This document shows, in pieces, positions 24,567 to 31,757 of a stretch of 64,000 nucleotides of DNA. Source of the stretch: Desmonostoc geniculatum HA4340-LM1 (GTDB lineage Bacteria; Cyanobacteriota; Cyanobacteriia; Cyanobacteriales; Nostocaceae). The translations under genes were made by a program, and so were the position numbers. The notes under the pieces are model-generated. The model worked only from the letters and a program-made list of their open reading frames with translations. It searched no databases and was not told where the DNA came from. How positions within the stretch are numbered: position 1 is the first letter of the stretch; each line of letters opens with the position of its first letter. The stretch is from assembly GCA_019359545.1 (NCBI GenBank), contig JAHHHB010000026.1, positions 1 through 64,000 on the forward strand. The letters are read 5' to 3'.

Positions 24567-25453
24567 TCAAATCCGATTTTTCCCTGCTAGCAAAAGAGCG
24601 ATCGCTCTACTAATCCCCTGACCTGTAAACTGTTGGTAATAAGTAAACCCAGGCGAAGGATTAACTTCAAAACAATACCATTCACCTTGGGGTGTCCGGC
24701 GCAAATCAATACCGCAAAGAGGTAGATTTATCGCTTTTGCCAATACTCTACACTGCTGTTCTACTTCTTGGGGTAGATGACAAGCACGAATTTCTGTAGA
24801 TTCGTCCTCCTGTGCAGCGTAACGATAATCATCAGCTTGGAAAATTATCTCGCTGGCGAAAATTTCTGCACCTACCACATGGACGCGATAATCTCTACCG
24901 GCTATGTACTCCTGGAACTGAGTCGGACACCAAGATACATTTTCCAGTCGTTCTAAATGTTCAGATCCCAAACGCGAGACTTTGCTACGGATACCACTAA
25001 TTGATTTATAAATGACATTGCCGTGACGTTGCCAAAAAGCTCGCACAGCTTCCGGGTCTGTGGTGACAAGGGTTTCGGGAACTTTAAAGCCGAGTGATCG
25101 AATTTGTTCTAGTTGGTAAGGTTTGCAACCATTAGCAGCCATCGCTGACGGACGGTTGATGACAAATGCAGGTGTAATTTCTGACCAACACATCAAAGCA
25201 TCATCAACTGCGATCGCATGTTGCCAAGCCGGACTATTTACGCCAGCTTGGGCAATTTGGGGAAGGCGGCGCGAGTCATAAGGACGGAGGTACGCTGCGG
25301 TAATTTCACTTAAATTTATTTTTTGATACCATTTGCCGTCGCACGGGACGCACTGGAATACCCAATTGAGCAGCTGCATAAACCCACTGTTCAGGTCGCC
25401 AAGCAGGCCCTAACAAATATGTTGGCGTTGGTCTGTTCAAGACTGGACATTTT
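24567..25453 (-). pseudogene. ATP-grasp (RimK-like) gene with a frameshift near its 5' end
   Basis: The main frame (24567-25379, up to 270 residues) has an ATP-grasp domain: GNVIYKSISGIRSKVSRL for the nucleotide loop, FQEYIAGRDYRVHVVG, and metal ligands in CGIDLRRTPQGEWYCFEVNP. Directly upstream on the same strand, in another frame, about 37 codons from roughly 25453 encode LNRPTPTYLLGPAWRPEQWV and YAAAQLGIPVRPV. This reads as the missing N-terminus. The junction falls near 25330-25345, so one base appears gained or lost. Either the gene is inactivated or this is a sequencing error. The substrate of this cyanobacterial subgroup is unknown. Confidence 0.68.
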
Positions 25454-25685
25454 AAACTGGACAACCAAGAAATTAAAAATGCAAGCCTCAGTACCAGGAG
25501 CGGTAACGGGTGTAATTGCCTTTACTAGCAACTCAAAGGTTGAGACTAGAGTTGGTTTGACTCTTCTGATGATTTCAATTCCGTTGGATATGTCTGTCAT
25601 ATGTTTGCTTACAGCGAAACTACACATCTAACGTAACTGCTGAAACCTATTGACGAATAGTACCCTCAGGGGTACTATTTTTGAG

Positions 25686-25720
25686 CAAAAAAAAGTGGTT
25701 CTGCAATTAACAGAACCACT
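25686..25720 (-). terminator. Intrinsic terminator of acsF
   Basis: On the minus strand AGTGGTTCTG pairs perfectly with CAGAACCACT across a seven-base loop and is followed by eight T residues. It lies about 25 bases beyond the acsF stop codon. A second hairpin (ATAGTACCCTCAGGGGTACTAT, about 25663-25684) lies just past it. Confidence 0.9.
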
Positions 25721-25745
25721 AAAACTTTCGTAAAACTGTTATGAC

Positions 25746-26822
25746 TTAACGAACTGCGCCTTGAGCAGATGCAGCATCAATGGGTTTCATCAAGTACAGT
25801 TTTAATAACTGCCAGCCATTAGAGATGTAAAGCGGCAGTTTTTGGAAGAATTGCAGGAATTTGGGAGTGTTGGAGTTAGCGATCGCACTCAGCTTCTCAT
25901 TATTGCTAATACAAGTGTCCAACCGTCCATAAAATTCTGGATTTTCCACATCCAGCATCAGGGGGAAGACTCTACCTGCGGTTTCGTTGGTCTTCTTAAT
26001 TACATGGATATCGTATTCTCGCGCATCCAGCCCAAGGGTTGCATAAAAGTCCTTGCGTTGGATGTCATTGAGATACATTGTTACAAATACCGACAACAGG
26101 AAGAACCGACTCCATAGCCTGGCCTTCCAATCATTCAGCATTTGCGGTTGGGATTTCATCACCGCATCGAAGAAATCACCGTGACGGTTTTCATCTTGAC
26201 ACCAGTTTTCAAAGAACCGGAAAATCGGATAAATCCGGTCTTCGGGATGTGCTTCTAAATGGCGATAAATGGTGATATAGCGCCAATAACCAATCTTTTC
26301 AGAAAGATAAGTCGCGTAGAAGATAAATTTCGGTTTAAAGAAGGTATAATTGCGGCTCTTAGTCAAAAACCCTAAATCTAGGGACAGATTAAAGTCCGAC
26401 ATAGCTTTATTCAAAAAGCCAGCGTGACGTGCTTCATCCCGTGACATCAGGTTAAAGCATTCTGCCAAGACGGGGCTTTTGTCTTTCAAGCGACGACCGA
26501 GTTCTTTGTACAGCAAAAATCCGGAAAACTCTGCTGTACAGGAACGTTCTAGAAATTCAACGAACAACCGGCGAGTTTCTCCGTCAATATGATCCCAGGA
26601 TTGTTCAAACTCGGCATCCCGAACGAAGTGATGGCGGTTGTAGTCAGCGCGAAACTCGTCGAGAATGGCTCTTAACTCGTCTTCGTTGACGGAGATATCC
26701 ATCCGCGCCATTTCATCAAAATCGGTAGTATAAAACCGAGGTGTTAACAGGGTTTCTTTTGCCGGGACTTTAATTCCTGGCCGTATTTCTTCAAAGCCTG
26801 GTTTTTTGAGGGAATCTACCAT
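25746..26822 (-). CDS. acsF: Mg-protoporphyrin IX monomethyl ester oxidative cyclase (aerobic)
   Basis: From the ATG at 26822 ([16 protein letters not shown]) the product has 358 residues, the usual cyanobacterial length; a frame from 26873 adds 17 unlikely residues. AcsF closes the isocyclic ring of chlorophyll in an O2-dependent reaction. The di-iron ligands are visible in two E-x(n)-ExxH-type sets: [17 protein letters not shown] with [16 protein letters not shown], and [17 protein letters not shown]. It is monocistronic with its own terminator. Nostocales often carry two acsF copies. Confidence 0.96.
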   Translation of the reverse strand: MVDSLKKPGFEEIRPGIKVPAKETLLTPRFYTTDFDEMARMDISVNEDELRAILDEFRADYNRHHFVRDAEFEQSWDHIDGETRRLFVEFLERSCTAEFSGFLLYKELGRRLKDKSPVLAECFNLMSRDEARHAGFLNKAMSDFNLSLDLGFLTKSRNYTFFKPKFIFYATYLSEKIGYWRYITIYRHLEAHPEDRIYPIFRFFENWCQDENRHGDFFDAVMKSQPQMLNDWKARLWSRFFLLSVFVTMYLNDIQRKDFYATLGLDAREYDIHVIKKTNETAGRVFPLMLDVENPEFYGRLDTCISNNEKLSAIANSNTPKFLQFFQKLPLYISNGWQLLKLYLMKPIDAASAQGAVR

Positions 26823-27574
26823 GTCTTGATTGCAATGAGTGTCTTTATTATCTTGAGTACACCAGAAAGCCAAGGATAATGCTCTGGCAACGCTCGACAG
26901 CCGACAAATAATTCATTTGTATAAAGTTCAGTCTACCAAGGTACGGGTGAGAAAAAAGTAAGCAAAACATTAAGAGTTGCAACAATAATTCCACTTTTGC
27001 GGAATTGATAATGGGCGATCGGTAGTCAAATTAACATGGGCAAACTGAGATATTGCGCCTAGTTCAGGCGATTAGAAATGACGGTTCATGTTGCACACAA
27101 ACTCTTTTTGGCTCTGCAAAGTCCAGCAATTTGAAACCTATGGAGGTGAGTTTTGTCTGTATAGTCCAGCCAGTGCTTTGGCGTTCGGTTCCCTGACTTC
27201 AAACAAGTGGTATGGGACTTGGAGGTGCTTAGTACTATCAGAGTAATTTTCCGTATTTCTGACTACAATAAATAAGAAGGTCTTATCAATAAGTTGCTCA
27301 TCTTAAAATTAATAATCCATGATTGCCACGATTAGTAAATACTTCTAATGACTTTACTCCAGAACTTGCACCACCATTAATAACCGTAGACAAGGCACTC
27401 TCGACAACAGAAAAATCAGGGTTTAAGCAGATATTCAGCAGTGCCAAACTACAAAAATTGTCATTAAATAACTGGTGCAAGATATGAGCCTAGCTATCCA
27501 TACTGATATCAAATAAAACAGTATGGGAAAACCATTTTAGACAACAAGAGCAAATCCAAAGGGTTAACAACAAG
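26823..27574. other. Intergenic region between acsF and the TM2 gene
   Basis: About 750 bases hold divergent regulatory space for acsF (minus) and the TM2 gene (plus). A 60-codon minus-strand frame at 27298-27480 has no recognised domain and no clear ribosome site, so it is not called. No repeat or RNA gene was recognised. Confidence 0.45.
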
Positions 27575-28072
27575 ATGAATCCTGAAAACAATCAGCATAA
27601 AGACCGACTTCTTGTATCTTACATCTTGTGTGGAGTCGGATTTTTTGGCTTAGGGGGGCTACACCGCTTATACAATGGCAAGATCGGGACGGGATTGTTA
27701 TGGCTGTGTACTTTTGGTTTGTTTTACATCGGGCAGGCTGTGGATTTGCTTCTCATCCCTGGTATGGTTGACGAATACGAGGCCAAGCTGAGACTAAAAG
27801 CAGGTGTATCCCCCTTTGGTGTACCTTTAAATCAACCTGCGGCGATCGCCTCTCAAGTTCACCGCCCAACCGGTAATCAACTGATGATTAAACTCATTGA
27901 AGTGGCGGAAAGCAAGGGTGGGACTCTCACCGTCACTCAAGGGGTGAAAGCCACAGGAGCTAGCTTTGCCGAAGTAGAAAATACTCTTAAAGAGATGTAT
28001 AAATCGGGGTATGTAAAAATTGATAACGACCCCATTACTGGAGCCGTTATCTATCATTTTCATGAACTTTAA
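27575..28072 (+). CDS. TM2 domain-containing membrane protein
   Basis: 165 residues. The N-terminal third is a TM2 domain: two membrane helices joined by a short turn (SYILCGVGFFGLGGLHRLYN and GTGLLWLCTFGLFYIGQAVD) with the typical GLHRLYNGK motif and a following DLLLIPGMVDEY. The C-terminal ~70 residues (QLMIKLIEVAESKGGTLTVT, VENTLKEMYKSGYVKIDNDP) look like a small winged-helix-type domain. Function is unknown. Confidence 0.88.
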   Translation: MNPENNQHKDRLLVSYILCGVGFFGLGGLHRLYNGKIGTGLLWLCTFGLFYIGQAVDLLLIPGMVDEYEAKLRLKAGVSPFGVPLNQPAAIASQVHRPTGNQLMIKLIEVAESKGGTLTVTQGVKATGASFAEVENTLKEMYKSGYVKIDNDPITGAVIYHFHEL

Positions 28073-28152
28073 TTGTTTTTTGTCATTAGTCATTTGTCCT
28101 TTGTCTTTTGTTATTCACTAATGAGCAATGACCAATGACCAATGACCAATGA

Positions 28153-28767
28153 TTAATTTCTACCTAGCCACTTTTGACCGTCTAAACGCTGCACTAGACC
28201 AAATACCAATAGGTCTAGTGTAGTTTTGCGTTCATCGATTAAGAATGACTCAAGGGTGCTGGGTTTTTTGCCTTCATTACAAGAAAAACCTTTTTTCCCT
28301 TGAATATCTTCTTCAGGGAAATACAGATTAAAATTGTACGCCCCGTTTTGCCAACTGCCGACAACTTGCCAGGATTCTTCAGCGGATTCAAAACCCTTGA
28401 TTGGCACTTTTTGCTTGGCAAAAGCCACTTGTAAATCTTGCACACCTTCCTTGGCGATCGCTTTTTGTAAAGCTGGCAAGTAGTCTTGCTCAATAAACTG
28501 TACAAATGGTTTATCTTCAACAGATGGGGCTTTTTCTTTTTTGGCGGCTTTGGCGGCAGGTTTTTCTTCTGCTGTTGCGGCGGCGGGTTTTTCTCGCTTG
28601 GTTGAGGCCGCAGCTGGTTTAGGATCTGGCGTGTTGGCAGTAGGGATGTTTGTCGCTTCGGGTGAGTTTGTACTAGGAGCGTTCTCTTCGGCGACACTGG
28701 GAGCCTGCTTGTCAACAGTGCTGGGAGCTACTTCTGCCGCTTCATTGTGATTGGGTTCTTCTGCCAT
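28153..28767 (-). CDS. DUF2996 family protein
   Basis: 204 residues. The first ~90 are a low-complexity Ala/Pro/Lys/Glu linker (EEKPAAKAAKKEKAPS). The C-terminal domain (FVQFIEQDYLPALQKAIAKE, WQVVGSWQNGAYNFNLYFPE, STLESFLIDERKTTLDLLVF) matches cyanobacterial DUF2996, a family with plant relatives. No catalytic residues are apparent. A heptad STRR (ATGACCAATGACC) lies between it and the convergent TM2 gene. Confidence 0.87.
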   Translation of the reverse strand: MAEEPNHNEAAEVAPSTVDKQAPSVAEENAPSTNSPEATNIPTANTPDPKPAAASTKREKPAAATAEEKPAAKAAKKEKAPSVEDKPFVQFIEQDYLPALQKAIAKEGVQDLQVAFAKQKVPIKGFESAEESWQVVGSWQNGAYNFNLYFPEEDIQGKKGFSCNEGKKPSTLESFLIDERKTTLDLLVFGLVQRLDGQKWLGRN

Positions 28768-28963
28768 TACTCAGGTCAATCCTTTAATCTTGCTTGATTG
28801 AGCGATCGCTCACCTGGAGATATCGGGTATCTTCATTTTGACATAGCTGGTGCAGCTGTGAAGAGTGGGGACATGGGGAGATGAGGGAGATGAGGGGGAT
28901 GAGGGAGCAAGGGAGTGAGGAATAAAAATTAATAACCAATGCCCCATGCCCCATGCCCTATGC

Positions 28964-29182
28964 CTAAAGCTCTTCTTGATTGCTGTTTTCTGACTCTTTC
29001 TTGGCGTCTAGGTACATTCTGCGAGTCTTATCTATCATTACCACAGCTGCTTTAGTAGAATTCTCGGTCGTTCCTTGAGGAACTTTGTTTGTAGCCTCCA
29101 GGGAAACACAGGTACTCAATAACAAGGCACAGGCAACAACTGTACTGGTATATAGTTTACGTGCAAAGTTTACAGGGTTCAT
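28964..29182 (-). CDS. Small putative lipoprotein
   Basis: About 72 residues from ATG 29182 (MNPVNFARKLYTSTVVACAL). A hydrophobic segment ends in LLLSTCVS, a plausible lipobox with the Cys as modified residue. The remainder is hydrophilic (TRRMYLDAKKESENSNQEEL). I do not recognise a family. Confidence is limited by its short length. Confidence 0.55.
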   Translation of the reverse strand: MNPVNFARKLYTSTVVACALLLSTCVSLEATNKVPQGTTENSTKAAVVMIDKTRRMYLDAKKESENSNQEEL

Positions 29183-29292
29183 GAAAAGCAAGTCCTTTAG
29201 TTCGTCCTTTTCACTGAACCAAATCGCTCAAAAAGTGTAAAAATCTGATCAGGATCTGATCAGGAATTGACTAGGTTATCTGCAAATAGGTG

Positions 29293-30534
29293 ATGGTGAA
29301 AAAAGTTAAAGCTTCAAAAGAAGGTATTGAGGAGATTAACCAGAAAAGGCAGGAAAAAGGATGGACGAAAGACCAAAATAGCGAAGTGCTGATTATTGCT
29401 AGTCAGGAGCAGTTTAAAAAAAGTCTTAAAAAATGCCTAAATATCACAGAAGAAGAACAAAATATTCCCCTTGACAAACTTAACGAATTATTAATTCAAA
29501 AAAAAGTATTAACTGATAATAATAAATTTCAACAACACTTTTTAAAGTTAAAAACAGAAAATAATCATAAAATTAATCTTAAAGAATGTTTGAAAATAAT
29601 TGAATTAAATGATATTCATACTCCAGGTATAACTTATAGGAATTGGCAACAATTTCTCAGCGGTCAAGAAATTGATAAAAATGTTTTTGAGGCTTTTTGT
29701 GAAGCCTTGGGAATACCAAATTGGAATGACTTGGTTGAATATTCACCCATTTATCAAAAAACAACTACTAATCAGACTCGTTTAGTAGAAGGCTTAAGTT
29801 TATTTAACCACGAAAAACAAATCGATTTACTACTAGAACAATTCCCTAAGCCTACAGGAATTTTTCTCATTAATAACCCATGTTGCTATAGCCGAGTTTG
29901 GATGCTCAGGCGTTTAGTGATGAAAATTACTGAATATAATCCCCGGCAGTGTCAACCTGTTTGTTTAGACAATTCCCCAAGATTAAAATTATCAAGCAAC
30001 GTTGATAATATACAAAACTTATTTTATCAAAAAGATTTTCTTCAAGTGGAAAACATTTTAGACTCAAAACATTTAATCTTTACTCTGAATGCCGATCGGT
30101 ATGATAAAAAAAGCCTCGGAAGTTTTTTAGAACAATATTGGTATCCATTAGTCGAACATATCAAAAAATTACAGCCCAAAAAATCAGGAAAAATATTTAT
30201 GTTTATCCTGGTTAGTAATACCCAAAATGATTGGTGTTCAGCCGAGGAAATCAAAGTCGGCTTATTTAAAGGAATTATCAATTTCCATCAGCATAATATT
30301 TATACAGACGAACAAAAAGATTATTTAAAAAAAGAATTAGCTAAAGTGTTACGAGAAATCGCAGCCAGACTAAATAAGGAGGAATTATCCGAGGATGCCC
30401 AAAATATTGCTCTTGAACTGATTAAGAAAATCCAAGACAAACAAAACAAAACAGAAAATTTACTCAAAGTAATTTATCAACACTTTAATTGTCCAACTAC
30501 TGAATTTGCTTCTATATGGCAGAACTACCCTTAG
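29293..30534 (+). CDS. STAND-like protein of a MoxR-vWA operon
   Basis: 413 residues from ATG 29293 (a GTG three bases earlier is possible). The N-terminus (SKEGIEEINQKRQEKGWTKD) and the segment TYRNWQQFLSGQEIDKNVFE followed by AFCEALGIPNWNDLVEY resemble the helix-turn-helix front end of cyanobacterial STAND/NB-ARC proteins. The middle (KQIDLLLEQFPKPTGIFLIN, MLRRLVMKI) resembles an NTPase core, but no Walker A GxxxxGK[ST] is present, so it may be an inactive STAND module. It overlaps the MoxR gene by 19 bases. The region is AT-richer than its surroundings. It is probably the sensor or effector-side partner in the conflict system; family assignment is tentative. Confidence 0.65.
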   Translation: MVKKVKASKEGIEEINQKRQEKGWTKDQNSEVLIIASQEQFKKSLKKCLNITEEEQNIPLDKLNELLIQKKVLTDNNKFQQHFLKLKTENNHKINLKECLKIIELNDIHTPGITYRNWQQFLSGQEIDKNVFEAFCEALGIPNWNDLVEYSPIYQKTTTNQTRLVEGLSLFNHEKQIDLLLEQFPKPTGIFLINNPCCYSRVWMLRRLVMKITEYNPRQCQPVCLDNSPRLKLSSNVDNIQNLFYQKDFLQVENILDSKHLIFTLNADRYDKKSLGSFLEQYWYPLVEHIKKLQPKKSGKIFMFILVSNTQNDWCSAEEIKVGLFKGIINFHQHNIYTDEQKDYLKKELAKVLREIAARLNKEELSEDAQNIALELIKKIQDKQNKTENLLKVIYQHFNCPTTEFASIWQNYP

Positions 30535-31505
30535 AATATACCGGAAAAAAGCATCCTCCGAATGGAGGAGAATGGAATGAAAAATTGCAGCGTCAGTTAT
30601 ATCCTTATGAACCTGGTGATGGTCTAGCAGAAGCAGTAAATTTAGCAATCATGCTGAATCGCCCCTTGCTTTTAGAAGGAGAACCTGGTTGTGGTAAAAG
30701 TGAACTCGCCCGTGCTGTTTTCTATGAATTTAGTCGAAAATACACTAAATATGAGTGGGAATATCGCCTTTGGAATGTGCAGTCAACTAGTAAAGCTCAA
30801 GATGGATTTTACACCTATGATTATGTTGGTAGATTACAAGCGGCACAGTTAGCAGCAGTAAAAAATCCCGACGAAACATCTGAACCGACAAAGCCTGAAG
30901 ATTATCTAGAATTAGGGGCTTTAGGTTATGCTTTTGATAGAGATTTTTTAAATCAAGAAGTTGGAAAGAACAGAAAAAAGAAACCTTATCGTACCATCGT
31001 GTTAATTGATGAAATCGATAAAGCTGACACCGACTTTCCTAATGACCTGTTGCTGGCTTTAGAAGAACAATGTTTTGAAATTAAAGATTTGCGTCCTCGG
31101 CGTTGGTTAAAAGCGAAAAAAGAAGCACTACCAATTGTTTTTATTACATCTAATCAAGAAAAAGAATTACCTAATGCTTTTCTCAGACGATGCCTCTATC
31201 ATTATATAGAATTTCCCGATCGGCAAAGGCTCAAAAATATTATTAATTCCAGGTTTAATTCACCGCCAGAAGATTTAGTAAATCGAGCTATTGAAAATTT
31301 TTTAGAATTGCGGAGCAGTATGGAAGAGGAGAAAGAAGACACAGCCAAAAAAGTTAGTACCAGTGAATTAATTGATTGGTTTACAATTCTCAATAGCTAT
31401 CCCTCACAGGAGATGCTGAAAAAGCTCAAAGACGAACAATATCCATTTTCCAGTACCCTACTTAAGAGTCGCCAAGATAAAAATGAATATGGGAATCCGG
31501 TTTAA
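30516..31505 (+). CDS. MoxR-type AAA+ ATPase
   Basis: 329 residues. Walker A is GEPGCGKSE (about 54-62), Walker B VLIDEIDKAD (about 162-171), and a sensor region FITSNQEKELPNAFLRRCLY follows. MoxR ATPases act as chaperones with vWA partners, and the next gene encodes a vWA protein. It starts inside the end of the STAND-like gene, so translation is likely coupled. The final codons (GNPV and stop) are encoded by the left end of a MITE starting near 31490, so the native C-terminus has probably been replaced or slightly shortened. Confidence 0.9.
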   Translation: MAELPLEYTGKKHPPNGGEWNEKLQRQLYPYEPGDGLAEAVNLAIMLNRPLLLEGEPGCGKSELARAVFYEFSRKYTKYEWEYRLWNVQSTSKAQDGFYTYDYVGRLQAAQLAAVKNPDETSEPTKPEDYLELGALGYAFDRDFLNQEVGKNRKKKPYRTIVLIDEIDKADTDFPNDLLLALEEQCFEIKDLRPRRWLKAKKEALPIVFITSNQEKELPNAFLRRCLYHYIEFPDRQRLKNIINSRFNSPPEDLVNRAIENFLELRSSMEEEKEDTAKKVSTSELIDWFTILNSYPSQEMLKKLKDEQYPFSSTLLKSRQDKNEYGNPV

Positions 31506-31735
31506 TTTGTGAACAAAATTAAGCATTTGTAGGGTGTGTTAGCGAAGCGTAACGCACCACTATTAAGGATTTGGTGCGTTACGCTGTCGCTAAGAGGATG
31601 TTTGAAAAGTGTCATATAGCACATCAAATTCTGACATTACCCCCCCAACCCCCCTTATAAAGGGGGGCTTTAAGAGACTATTCCCCCCCTTTCCAAGGGG
31701 GGGTTAGGGGGGGTATTAGATATTTCGGGTAAAAA
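31490..31735. mobile_element. Two nested, truncated MITEs between moxR-like and vWA genes
   Basis: A left part of the TA-type MITE (31490-31593) aligns with 37144 onward (GGAATCCGGTTTAAT, AAGCATTTGTAGGGTG) and has lost its right end. It is cut by a second element starting at 31594 with GAGGATGTTTGAAAAGT, whose body is a double C/G-rich hairpin (CCCCCC...TTATAAAGGGGGG...GGTTAGGGGGGG). That element lacks its right terminus here. The same right terminus (ACTTTTCAAACATCCTC) lies at 34805-34821. Insertion order: first MITE, then the second. Confidence 0.72.
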
Positions 31736-31757
31736 ATACTGATAACTGATAACTGAT

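Noticed and set aside
27298-27480. 60-codon minus-strand ORF
   Set aside because: No family resemblance, poor start context; looks like chance in AT-rich DNA.
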